Source: Pseudomonas putida
Lineage (GTDB): Bacteria > Pseudomonadota > Gammaproteobacteria > Pseudomonadales > Pseudomonadaceae
DNA length: 64,000 nucleotides
Reading direction: 5' to 3'
Assembly: GCF_028682395.1 (NCBI RefSeq)
Contig: NZ_JANHLC010000004.1
Coordinates: 124,001 to 188,000, forward strand
Each line of letters opens with the position of its first letter. Position 1 is the first letter of the stretch. The notes below the pieces were generated by a model. The model worked only from the letters and a program-made list of their open reading frames with translations. It did no database searches and was not told the DNA's origin. The position numbers were made by a program, and so were the translations under genes. Shown piece after piece: positions 1-9,155 of the stretch.

Positions 1-84
1 CCCGGCCTGAAATAAGCCAGCAACCGCCACCGTCGAATCCCATCGCAGCGCACGAACCTGTACAAAAAACAATCAAACCTCGCC

Positions 85-170
85 AGGCCACGTATAACGT
101 GGCCTGTAGCCAGCTATACGCACCTTATCCACAGCCAGGCCCACAGTCTCTGGGGGCAAGTGGAAAACCC
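85..170 (+). repeat. Imperfect direct repeat module, copy 1
   Basis: The module starts with a perfect 9-bp inverted repeat (85-93 and 97-105, ATA centre). It continues with GTAGCCAG, an 11-nt spacer and TTATCCACAGCC at 125. It matches a second copy exactly 375 bp downstream (460-545) in both order and spacing. The shared word GGCCTGTAGCCAG is at 101-113. Confidence 0.6.
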
Positions 171-459
171 TCCAGGCCTTTACCCACAAGGCTTTGCGCG
201 CCGTTCATAAAGTTTTTTGCTTGACCTCAAGCGTCCGGCATGTAGAGGCACCAAAACGGTGCAACCGGGTAGCACCGCGGCGGATCCCGGCAAGCCAGTA
301 ACCACGCTGGCTGGGGCGGTCTTTCCAGAGTTTAGTCACAGACTTATCCACAGGCTTGTCCACGCCTTTTCCGCAGCCTGCCTGCGACAATAAAAGGGTT
401 GACAAAGCCCCCTGAAATTCTGCCTAAAGTCATTGCTCAAAAACTGACCACATCGCTAC

Positions 460-545
460 AGACCTTGTAAATCAAGGCCTGTAGCCAGTTGCTCCCACGT
501 TACCCACAGCCCGCTCCACAGCAAACGGGGACAACTCAAAAGCCT
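460..545 (+). repeat. Imperfect direct repeat module, copy 2
   Basis: This copy has GGCCTGTAGCCAG at 476-488 and TTACCCACAGCC at 500, each 375 bp after its partner in copy 1. The leading inverted repeat at 460-480 is weaker than in copy 1, with CCTTG and CAAGG as its arms. Beyond the box, both copies keep CCACAG and a GGGG-rich stretch. Confidence 0.6.
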
Positions 546-650
546 GTTAAAACAACTGTTTGCAGCGTCTTTATGCGGCGTTTTCAGAGCTGTGGAATTT
601 TGTTGTCCACAATTCCCCTCAAGCCTTGTGGAGATAAAAAAGGGCCCATA

Positions 651-686
651 AAAAACGCCCTGGCGCGCTAGCCGCCAGGGCGTTTT
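651..686 (-). terminator. Terminator of the liv operon
   Basis: A perfect 10-bp stem pairs CGCCCTGGCG (656-665) with CGCCAGGGCG (673-682). On the minus strand it is followed by a run of T, and on the plus strand by TTTT, so it could work in both directions. It sits 33 nt past the livF stop codon. Confidence 0.85.
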
Positions 687-718
687 CGGTGGGTGGGTCA
701 GGCATCAGGCTTCTGGCA

Positions 719-1435
719 TCAATGCCCGCCCAGATAAGCGTTGCGCACCTCCTCGTTGACCAGCAGTTCCTTGCCGGTACCACTGAGGCGGATCTCCCCG
801 TTGACCATTACATAGGCACGGTCGGACAGCCTGAGCGCATGGTTGGCATTCTGCTCGACCAGGAAGATAGTCATCCCCGAAGCCGCCAGTTCGCGCAGGG
901 TGGCGAAGATCTGTTTGACCACGATAGGCGCCAACCCCAGGCTCGGCTCGTCGAGCAGCAGCAACTTGGGTCGACTCATCAGCGCCCGGGCAATGGCCAG
1001 CATCTGCTGCTCGCCGCCGGACATGGTCATCGCCCGCTGATTGCGCCGCTCCTTGAGCCGCGGGAACAGCTCGAACATGCGCTGCATGTCTTCGTCGACC
1101 CACTTGTCACCAATGGGGATGGTGCCCATTTGCAGGTTTTCCTCGACGGTCATGTCGGGGAATACCCGCCGCCCTTCCGGCGACTGGGCAATGCCATTGG
1201 ACGCGATGTAGTGCGATGACTTGTGGGTAATGTCCACGCCCCGGTAGAGAATCTGCCCGGACTCGGCCCGAGGCTGGCCAAAGATCGACATCAGCAGCGT
1301 CGACTTGCCGGCACCGTTGGAGCCGATCAGGCTGACCGTCTCGCCTTCGTCGATGTGCAGCGAGACCTTCTTGAGTGCCTGGATCGGCCCGTAGTACACG
1401 TCCAGGTCCTTGAGTTCGAGGATCGGTGTGTTCAT
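719..1435 (-). CDS. livF: Branched-chain amino acid ABC transporter ATP-binding protein LivF
   Basis: This is one of two ATPases that power a LivHMGF-type amino-acid importer at the inner membrane. The 238-residue protein has a Walker A motif GSNGAGKST at 38-46, the signature MSGGEQQ at 138-144 and Walker B LLLLDEP at 158-164. The family pattern SPEGRRVFP is also present. It is the last gene of the livKHMGF operon, and its ATG overlaps the livG stop codon by 4 nt (ATGA), which implies translational coupling. Length and motifs are normal for LivF/BraG. The substrate is inferred from the family; the adjacent binding protein decides it. Confidence 0.96.
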   Translation of the reverse strand: MNTPILELKDLDVYYGPIQALKKVSLHIDEGETVSLIGSNGAGKSTLLMSIFGQPRAESGQILYRGVDITHKSSHYIASNGIAQSPEGRRVFPDMTVEENLQMGTIPIGDKWVDEDMQRMFELFPRLKERRNQRAMTMSGGEQQMLAIARALMSRPKLLLLDEPSLGLAPIVVKQIFATLRELAASGMTIFLVEQNANHALRLSDRAYVMVNGEIRLSGTGKELLVNEEVRNAYLGGH

Positions 1436-2303
1436 ACCAGCTCCTCTTCGTCGGCGCCCAGGTAGGCGGCAATCACTTTCGGATCATTACGGATCTCCTG
1501 GGGCCCGCCCTCGGCAATCACGTTGCCGTGGTCAAGCACCACGATATGGTCGGAAATACTCATCACCATGCCCATGTCATGTTCGATCAGCACCACCGTC
1601 AGGTCATGCTCGTCGCGCAGCAGCCGGATCATTGCGCTCAGCGCTTCGGTTTCCTGGGGATTAAGGCCGGCCGCCGGTTCGTCGAGGCAGATAATCTGCG
1701 GCCGGGTGCACATGGCCCGGGCGATTTCCAGGCGCCGCTGCTGGCCGTAGGACAACTCCCCGGCCAGGCGGTTGGCACAGTCCACCAGATCGACCACCTC
1801 CAGCCAGTAGAAGGCGGTGTCCAGCGCCGCACTCTCGGCCTTGCGGTAGCCCTTGGTGTTGAGGATACCGGCGAGCATATTGCGGTTGACCCACATGTGT
1901 TGAGCCACCAGCAGGTTCTCCAGCACCGACATTTCCTTGAACAGCCGAATGTTCTGGAAGGTCCGTGCCAGCCCGGCCCGATTGACCAGGTGGGTACCGC
2001 CGAACATCTTGTAGTAGAGCCGGCTGGCGAAGGTTTTCGGCGAAACAAAATCACTCGCCCGAAACGGTTCGCCCAGCAGCTTGATCACATCGGTCCGCTG
2101 CCCGCGGGCATTGAGTTCGATCTTGCCGCCGGTGGCTTTGTAGAAACCGGTCAGGCAGTTGAAGACCGTGGTCTTGCCGGCGCCATTGGGACCGATCAGG
2201 GCGAAGATCGAGTTGCGTTTGACTTGCAGGCTGACGTCACTGAGGGCCTTGATCCCGCCGAAGTGCATCATCAGTTTTTCCACCGAGAGAACAATTTCAT
2301 CGC

Positions 2304-2307
<4 letters not shown>
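1432..2307 (-). CDS. livG: Branched-chain amino acid ABC transporter ATP-binding protein LivG
   Basis: This is the second ATPase of the importer, partner of LivF. The 291-residue protein has Walker A GPNGAGKTT at 39-47, the signature LSYGQQRR at 185-192 and the LDEPAAGLNP Walker B/D-loop typical of LivG. Compared with the E. coli protein it seems to carry an enlarged segment around residues 60-105, as is common in Pseudomonas BraF/LivG. The ATG overlaps the livM stop by 4 nt, and the downstream livF overlaps by another 4 nt, so the three genes are tightly coupled. Confidence 0.96.
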
Positions 2308-3602
<1,295 letters not shown>

Positions 3603-3604
3603 AC

Positions 3605-4519
3605 TTATACCTTCGCCACGTGTGGGCGACCCAGCAGGCCTTGGGGACGGAAAATCAGAATCAGCACCAGCAGCGAGAAACTGAACACGTCTTTGTAGTC
3701 GGAGTTGACCAACCCGGAGAACAGCGACTCGGAGATCCCGAGAATGATCCCGCCCAGCATCGCGCCCGGCAGCGACCCGATGCCGCCCAGCACGGCCGCG
3801 GTAAAGGCCTTGATACCGATGATAAAGCCGGCATAGAAGTCAAACGTGCCGTAGTTCATGGTGATCAGCACGCCGGCCAGGGCCGCCATGACCGCACCAA
3901 TGATGAATACGTAGGAAATCACCCGGTCGGTATTGATCCCCAGGATCGACGCCATCTTGCGATCCTGCTGGGTGGCGCGGCACATGCGGCCCAACTTGGT
4001 GTACTTGATGATGTAGGTCAGCAGCCCCATGCCGACGAACGCGGCGAGCAGGATAAACAGCTTGGTGTAAGTGATCTGCACGAAGCCGGTACCGATATCG
4101 AACTTCATTGCCCCTTCGAGCAGCGTGGGCACACCTTGCTGGCGAGCGCCCTGGCTGATCTGGACGTAGTTCTGCAGGATCAGCGAGATCCCGATGGCAC
4201 TGATCAGCGGTGCCAGGCGTGTGGAGTTGCGCAAGGGCTTGTAGGCCACGCGCTCGATCACCCAGCCGTACACACCCGTCACGAAGACCGTGAAGAGCAG
4301 CGTGCCGAGGATCAACAACGGGAAGGATTCGATACCGAAATAGGCCAGCAGGGCCAGACTGATTGCCGCGAGGTAAGCGGAAATCATGTAAACCTCGCCG
4401 TGGGCGAAGTTAATCATGCCGATGATGCCATAGACCATTGTGTAGCCGATGGCGATCAGGCCATAGACCGACCCGAGAGTCAGGCCATTGACCAGTTGCT
4501 GCAGGAAAATACCATCCAT
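3605..4519 (-). CDS. livH: Branched-chain amino acid ABC transporter permease LivH
   Basis: The 304-residue hydrophobic protein has the LivH signature near the N-terminus (NGLTLGSVYGLIAIGYTMVY, then GMINFAHGEV). The ATPase-docking segment contains CRATQQDRKMASILGI, and GGIGSLPGAMLGG follows near the C-terminus. It pairs with LivM. It is separated from livK by 146 nt that hold a strong hairpin, which probably lets the binding protein be made in excess over the membrane subunits. Confidence 0.96.
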   Translation of the reverse strand: MDGIFLQQLVNGLTLGSVYGLIAIGYTMVYGIIGMINFAHGEVYMISAYLAAISLALLAYFGIESFPLLILGTLLFTVFVTGVYGWVIERVAYKPLRNSTRLAPLISAIGISLILQNYVQISQGARQQGVPTLLEGAMKFDIGTGFVQITYTKLFILLAAFVGMGLLTYIIKYTKLGRMCRATQQDRKMASILGINTDRVISYVFIIGAVMAALAGVLITMNYGTFDFYAGFIIGIKAFTAAVLGGIGSLPGAMLGGIILGISESLFSGLVNSDYKDVFSFSLLVLILIFRPQGLLGRPHVAKV

Positions 4520-4629
4520 AACGCGATCTCACGCAGTTGAGAGACAACACCGGCCCCGCTGACGGCGGATCACGCCACAGCACGGGGTTGTGCGGCTCTA
4601 CGGAAAAAGACGGGTACTGCACCTAAGCC

Positions 4630-4655
4630 AGCCCCGCCTGCGAACAGGCGGGGCT
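4630..4655 (-). promoter_or_regulatory. Intercistronic hairpin between livK and livH
   Basis: A perfect 11-bp stem (4630-4640 with 4645-4655) closes a 4-nt CGAA loop just after the livK stop. It has no U-run downstream on the minus strand, so it looks like an mRNA stabiliser or partial terminator rather than a full stop. Such hairpins often raise the amount of a periplasmic binding protein over its permeases. Confidence 0.65.
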
Positions 4656-4665
4656 GAAGCTCACA

Positions 4666-5802
4666 TCACTTCTGTTTTTCCAACTGGTGATACTTGCCGT
4701 CTTTGTCCCACTGGTAGACCACGTAGTCGGAGACTTTCAGGTCGCCCTTCTTGTCCCACTCTTTCTTGCCCATCACGGTCTGTACCGGATTGGCCTTGAG
4801 CCACGCCGCGGCATCGGCGCCCTTGTTCGATTTGGCGCCGGTAAAGGCTGCCGCCAGGGCCTGGATCGATGCGTAGGAGTACAGCGTGTAACCCTCGGGC
4901 TCCGTGCCCTTGGCGCGGAAAGCGTCTACCACGGCCTTGCTGTCCGGCAACATGCGCGGGTCGGCACCAAAGGTCATCAGCACGCCGTCGACATACTTGG
5001 CGCCGCCGGCCGTGGTCACCAGTTCATCGGTGACAATACCGTCATCGGACATGAACTTGACGTCGGTCAGGCCCTGCTCGCGCAGTTGGCGCACCAGCGG
5101 ACCGGCTTCCGGATGCAGGCCGCCGAAATACACGACGTCGGCACCGACCGAGCGGATCTTGGTGACCACGGCGCTGAAGTCCTTCTCGCCACGGGTCAGC
5201 CCCTCATAGAGCACTGGCGCCACGCCACGCTTGGTCAACTGCGCCTTGGTCGCATCCGCCAGGCCCTGGCCGTAGGTGTCCTTGTCGTGCAACACCGCGA
5301 CTTTCTTGCCCTTGAGCACATCGACGATGTAATCGCCGGCGACGATCCCTTGCTGGTCGTCACGTCCGCACATCCGGAACATGGCACTCAGGCCGCGCTC
5401 GGTGACTTGCGGGTTGGTCGAGCCGGGGGTGATCGCAATGATCCCCGCTTCGTCGTACACCTCGGAGGCCGGGATGGTCGACGAGGAGCAGAAATGCCCG
5501 ACCACCGCCGCTACCTTGTCCTGGTCAGCCAGGCGGTTGGCCACGGCCACGGCCTGTTTCGGCTCGCAGGCGTCATCCCCGGCGACCAGCACGATCTTCT
5601 CGCCATTGACGCCACCCTTGGCATTGATCTCATCGGCCGCCGCCTGGGCACCTTTCATGTACTGCTCGCCAAATGCCGCGTTGGCACCGGTCATCGGGCC
5701 CGCCACACCGATCTTGAGGTCCGCTTGAACAAACGAAGAAGCGCCCAGCGCAGTAGCCACTGCGAGAGCCAGAAAACCTTTCCTGTAAAACGTCTGCGAC
5801 AT
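4666..5802 (-). CDS. livK: Branched-chain-type amino acid-binding periplasmic protein (LivK/BraC family)
   Basis: This is the periplasmic receptor for the livHMGF importer. The 378-residue protein has a signal peptide (residues 1-27, cut after SFVQA). A type I binding fold follows, starting DLKIGVAGPMTG. Cysteines 79 and 105 (DDACEPKQ and GHFCSSST) match the disulphide pair known in LivJ/BraC. It is the first gene of the operon, with a Shine-Dalgarno sequence (CAGGAG) before the ATG. A sigma-54 promoter lies about 67 nt upstream. From memory it is closer to the PA4913 type than to canonical BraC, so the ligand need not be leucine, isoleucine or valine. Confidence 0.93.
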   Translation of the reverse strand: MSQTFYRKGFLALAVATALGASSFVQADLKIGVAGPMTGANAAFGEQYMKGAQAAADEINAKGGVNGEKIVLVAGDDACEPKQAVAVANRLADQDKVAAVVGHFCSSSTIPASEVYDEAGIIAITPGSTNPQVTERGLSAMFRMCGRDDQQGIVAGDYIVDVLKGKKVAVLHDKDTYGQGLADATKAQLTKRGVAPVLYEGLTRGEKDFSAVVTKIRSVGADVVYFGGLHPEAGPLVRQLREQGLTDVKFMSDDGIVTDELVTTAGGAKYVDGVLMTFGADPRMLPDSKAVVDAFRAKGTEPEGYTLYSYASIQALAAAFTGAKSNKGADAAAWLKANPVQTVMGKKEWDKKGDLKVSDYVVYQWDKDGKYHQLEKQK

Positions 5803-5868
5803 GAGGTGGTGCTCCTGAGGTTTCTTGGGTTGGCACTGCTACTTCACTGATTGCTCTGAGCAAGCGCC

Positions 5869-5884
5869 GTGCCATCGGTTTTTT
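5869..5884 (-). promoter_or_regulatory. Sigma-54 (RpoN) promoter of livK
   Basis: On the minus strand this reads TGGCACGGCGCTTGCT. That is an exact fit to the sigma-54 consensus TGGCACG-N4-TTGCW, with GG and GC at the proper spacing. The predicted start of transcription is near 5858, which gives a leader of about 56 nt to livK. An A/T-rich tract (5885-5945) lies just upstream, as expected for a region that loops. Confidence 0.8.
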
Positions 5885-5945
5885 GTTCTGAAAAAAGTCG
5901 TGGTCTTATTGTTATTCGACTGTTTCTGGCCCTTTTTTCACTGGG

Positions 5946-6046
5946 CGTGCAACCGTCAAAACCTTCGAAGGTGAAACCCATCTTTTTTTTGGGGCGCAAC
6001 CAGCGAATGCCATCATTGCAACCACGACGCTTTGAGCCGTGCAACC
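5946..6046 (-). promoter_or_regulatory. Phased GGTTGC array, candidate activator sites for livK
   Basis: GGTTGC (plus strand GCAACC) occurs four times, with plus-strand starts at 5949, 5996, 6018 and 6041. The spacings are 47, 22 and 23 bp, about two or four helical turns. The outer two share the 9-mer CGTGCAACC. A perfect 12-bp palindrome, ACCTTCGAAGGT, lies at 5961-5972. The array sits roughly 90-190 bp upstream of the predicted sigma-54 start, the usual place for enhancer-binding activators. The protein that binds is unknown. Confidence 0.5.
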
Positions 6047-6166
6047 CGCCTGTAACAGCGTGCGTCACCGAAGTGCACACCGGCGGTGCGTCACTGCTAC
6101 AACACGCACCACTACAGGCTAGTCGCTGTAGGCAAAAGCGCCGCTTGCGTTAGGTTTTTTCCGAAA
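6047..6166. other. Intergenic remainder between amaA and the livK control region
   Basis: No gene is seen here. The minus strand just past the amaA stop carries a short GC-rich inverted repeat around 6136-6152, which may be a weak terminator for the amaBA operon. Open frames that cross this stretch are short and have no ribosome-binding site. Confidence 0.4.
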
Positions 6167-7450
6167 TCAGATAACAATCCGCAGGCATTGCCCTGCGTGG
6201 TAAAGCGAGAATCCGGCCTCGTAAAAACAGCTGCGCAGGCCAGGAGCGACCAGCGGCTGCATGGGGCTGAAGGGAATCGGCAAGGCCTGGGCATTACCGT
6301 GGCACAGATAATCGGCGAAAGCCTTGCCGACCACACTGCCAGTCGTGACGCCGCGTCCGTTGTAGCCGGTCACTGCCACCAGACCGGGCGCCGGCTCGAA
6401 CAGACGCATCAGGTGGTCGGGGGTAAAAGCAATAATGCCGGTCCAGGTACACTCCCACTCGACCTCTTTGAGGTAGGGGAAATAGTGCTGTTGCACCCGG
6501 TCGGCCCAGGCCTTGAGGAACCAGGCCGGTTTCTGATTGCCATTGCCCAGGCTCCCCAGCAGCAGACGCCCCTGGGCATCGCGGCGGATACTGCTCAACA
6601 CCTGACGGGTATCCCAGGAGCCCTGCCCACCCGGCAGGATACGTTGCGCCGCCTCTGTGCCCAGCGGCACGGAAGCGACCTGATAGTAATAACCGGGGAA
6701 GAAATTGCGCCGCAGCTCGGTCCATTCGCCTTCGGTATAGGCATTGGAAGCGATCACCACCTGTTCGGCGCTGACCGCGCCCTGCGCCGTCTGCACCGAC
6801 CAGCGCACGCCCTGGCGTTCCAGCCGGGTGACGGGCGAGCCATCGAAAATCTGCCCGCCCAGCCCGATCACCGCCCTGGCCAGCCCGCTGGTGTAGGCCA
6901 TCGGGTTCAAGGTGCCAGCACGCCGATCGAGCAATGCCGCTGCGATGCGCGAAGTGCCAGTCGCCGCCTCGCACGCCTTGCCGGTCAACAGTTCGACCGG
7001 CGCTCCACGGCGCTTCCACTGGGCCTCGCGACTGCGCAGATCGGCTTCGCCACGGGCGTTGTGGGCCATATGCAACGTGCCTTCGCGACGCAGTTGGCAA
7101 TCGATGCCGTACTTGTCCACCAGGCTGAAGACCAGGGCCGGCGCAGCGCCGAGCATCCGATTGAGCTGGCTGCCGACCGCCTCGCCGAAGCCGGCCTCGA
7201 TATCGTCGGGTGCGATCCACATCCCGGCATTGACCAATCCGACATTGCGCCCCGAACCGCCATGGCCAGTGCGATGGGCCTCCAGCACGCAGACCCGCTT
7301 GCCTTGTTCAAGCAGATGAATGGCTGCCGACAAACCGGTAATCCCGGCACCGATCACACAGACATCGACCCTGACCTCGCCCTTGAGCCCCGGATGTTCG
7401 GGCCGTTGTGGCGTTAGGTTTTCCCACAGGCATTCTTCGCGTAACGGCAT
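6167..7450 (-). CDS. amaA: L-pipecolate oxidase-like FAD-dependent oxidoreductase AmaA
   Basis: AmaA oxidises L-pipecolate to delta-1-piperideine-6-carboxylate in the pipecolate branch of lysine catabolism. The protein belongs to the DAO/OrdL family. The dinucleotide-binding motif GAGITG is at residues 34-39, with GGSGRNVGLVN shortly after, and a late FAD-contact motif (TGYNGRGVTTGS) lies near the C-terminus. The ATG at 7450 was chosen because AAAGGACG precedes it; an in-frame upstream start lacks this. That gives 427 residues, about the size I recall for AmaA. The gene lies 39 nt downstream of amaB in the same operon. The specific substrate rests on this context. Confidence 0.85.
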   Translation of the reverse strand: MPLREECLWENLTPQRPEHPGLKGEVRVDVCVIGAGITGLSAAIHLLEQGKRVCVLEAHRTGHGGSGRNVGLVNAGMWIAPDDIEAGFGEAVGSQLNRMLGAAPALVFSLVDKYGIDCQLRREGTLHMAHNARGEADLRSREAQWKRRGAPVELLTGKACEAATGTSRIAAALLDRRAGTLNPMAYTSGLARAVIGLGGQIFDGSPVTRLERQGVRWSVQTAQGAVSAEQVVIASNAYTEGEWTELRRNFFPGYYYQVASVPLGTEAAQRILPGGQGSWDTRQVLSSIRRDAQGRLLLGSLGNGNQKPAWFLKAWADRVQQHYFPYLKEVEWECTWTGIIAFTPDHLMRLFEPAPGLVAVTGYNGRGVTTGSVVGKAFADYLCHGNAQALPIPFSPMQPLVAPGLRSCFYEAGFSLYHAGQCLRIVI

Positions 7451-7489
7451 TTGAGACGTCCTTTGGAAGCGGCGAACGGCCTGCATCAG

Positions 7490-8980
7490 CTACTCAAAGC
7501 TAATGCCCTGGGCCAGGGGCAGTTCAAGGGAGTAGTTGACGGTATTGGTCTGGCGCCGCATATAGGCGCGCCAGGCATCGGAGCCCGATTCACGGCCACC
7601 GCCCGTCTCCTTCTCACCGCCAAAGGCTCCGCCGATCTCCGCCCCGCTCGGACCGATATTGACGTTGGCAATGCCACAGTCACTGCCGACAGCCGACATG
7701 AATTGCTCGGCCTCGCGGACATCGGTGGTGAAGATGCACGACGACAAGCCCTGGGGCACCGCGTTGTTCAGGCGCAAGGCGTCGGCAAAATCGCGGTAGC
7801 CCACCACATAGAGGATCGGCGCAAAGGTTTCGCTGCACACCACATCGCTCTGCTCGGGCATTTCGACAATGGCCGGTGACACGTAGTAGGCATTGGGAAA
7901 CTGCTCCTGCAACTGGCGCTTGCCGCCAAAGACCCGGCCGCCCTCGCTAAGCGCCTGCTCCAGGGCATCTTGCATATTCTCAAAACCCTGCCGGTCGATC
8001 AGCGGACCGATCAGGTTGCCTTCCAGCGGATGGCCGATCCGGACTTTCGAGTAGGCCGCCTTGAGGCGCGTGACGATCTCGTCCTTGACCGACTCATGGG
8101 CGATCAGCCGGCGCAATGTGGTGCAGCGCTGGCCTGCCGTACCCACGGCGCTGAACAGAATCGCGCGCACGGCCATATCCAGGTCGGCACTCGGGCCGAG
8201 AATCATCGCGTTATTGCCACCCAGTTCAAGGATGCTGCGGGTAAAGCGTGCCGCAACCACGGGGGCCACTTCACGGCCCATGCGGGTACTGCCGGTTGCG
8301 CTGATCAGCGCCACGCGCGGGTCTTCGACCAGCGCTGCACCGGCTTCGCGGCCGCCAATCACCACCTGGCTAAGGTACGGCGGGGCATCGCTGAAGTTTT
8401 TCAGTACGCGCTCGAACAGGGCCTGGCAGGCCAGGGCGGTCAGCGGGGTCTTTTCCGAGGGTTTCCAGATCACCGGGTTGCCGCAGACCAGCGCCAGCGC
8501 GGTGTTCCAGGACCAGACCGCGACAGGGAAGTTAAAGGCACTGATCACGCCCACCACGCCCAGCGGGTGCCACGTCTCACGCATATGGTGCCCCGGGCGT
8601 TCGGAGGCGATGGTCAAACCGTACAACTGGCGCGACAGGCCCACGGCAAAGTCGCAGATATCGATCATTTCCTGCACTTCACCCAGGCCTTCCTGAGTGA
8701 TCTTGCCGGCTTCCCAGGACACCAGCTCGCCGAGATCGGCCTTGTATTCGCGCAGAATATCGCCCAGTTGGCGCACCAGCTCACCGCGCCGGGGCGCCGG
8801 CACCTTGCGCCACAGTTCAAAGGCATGTTCAGCGCGAGTGACCTGCTGCTCGACCTCGGCACGGCCGGCCCAGGTGACCGAGGCGATCCGGCTGCCATCG
8901 ATGGGCGAATGCACCGCCTGCTGGCCTTGTTGATACAGCGTCGGGGCGACCCCGAGACGCTCGAGCAATGCAGCAACCAT
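7490..8980 (-). CDS. amaB: L-piperidine-6-carboxylate / alpha-aminoadipate semialdehyde dehydrogenase AmaB
   Basis: AmaB converts alpha-aminoadipate semialdehyde, the open form of the AmaA product, to 2-aminoadipate with NAD(P). The 496-residue aldehyde dehydrogenase has Asn150 in the motif ISAFNFPVAVWSWN, general base Glu252 in LELGGNNA and catalytic Cys286 in GQRCTTLRR. This is the antiquitin (ALDH7)-like pattern. The start at 8980 has GGAG about 9 nt upstream; a frame extension to 9007 lacks a site. It is the first gene of amaBA and is divergent from a LysR-type gene. Confidence 0.9.
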   Translation of the reverse strand: MVAALLERLGVAPTLYQQGQQAVHSPIDGSRIASVTWAGRAEVEQQVTRAEHAFELWRKVPAPRRGELVRQLGDILREYKADLGELVSWEAGKITQEGLGEVQEMIDICDFAVGLSRQLYGLTIASERPGHHMRETWHPLGVVGVISAFNFPVAVWSWNTALALVCGNPVIWKPSEKTPLTALACQALFERVLKNFSDAPPYLSQVVIGGREAGAALVEDPRVALISATGSTRMGREVAPVVAARFTRSILELGGNNAMILGPSADLDMAVRAILFSAVGTAGQRCTTLRRLIAHESVKDEIVTRLKAAYSKVRIGHPLEGNLIGPLIDRQGFENMQDALEQALSEGGRVFGGKRQLQEQFPNAYYVSPAIVEMPEQSDVVCSETFAPILYVVGYRDFADALRLNNAVPQGLSSCIFTTDVREAEQFMSAVGSDCGIANVNIGPSGAEIGGAFGGEKETGGGRESGSDAWRAYMRRQTNTVNYSLELPLAQGISFE

Positions 8981-9155
8981 GGACCACTCCTTCAAACACC
9001 TGGACAAGGATTTTCCAGCCCCGGCAAGGGGCTGCTCAGGAGCTTAGTTTTAGCTCGCCAAACGCAGGTCAACAAACGACCTTTAAGCGAGATATCATTC
9101 CTTTAATTCATGCTAGAAAACCGCAACGCCAGCACCACAACAAAAGGGCTAACCC
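8981..9155. promoter_or_regulatory. Divergent amaB / LysR regulator promoter region
   Basis: This 175-bp gap between divergent genes is the usual site for LysR-type control. A 7-bp hairpin (CAGCCCC at 9016-9022 with GGGGCTG at 9028-9034) lies in what would be the amaB leader. AT-rich, partly dyad sequence around 9085-9120 could hold the regulator site, but no single T-N11-A box stands out. Confidence 0.45.

Larger units (their letters stand above)
1..650. other. Non-coding region with clustered DnaA-box-like sequences
   Basis: No convincing gene lies here. Two perfect 9-mers TTATCCACA occur at 125-133 and 344-352. One-mismatch versions lie at 180-188 and 500-508 (TTACCCACA) and 603-611 (TTGTCCACA), and a two-mismatch version at 356-364. 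All face the same way. The neighbouring genes are not those of the Pseudomonas oriC (rpmH/dnaA), so this is not the normal origin. A DnaA titration or regulatory site is an inference. A 66-codon minus-strand frame at 205-405 crosses the boxes and looks spurious. Confidence 0.5.

Noticed and set aside
205..405. 66-codon minus-strand open frame in the DnaA-box region
   Set aside because: Its VDKPVDK words are simply the translated DnaA boxes, and there is no ribosome-binding site.
100..640. Chromosomal origin oriC
   Set aside because: There is no rpmH, dnaA or dnaN next to it, and no convincing AT-rich unwinding repeats.
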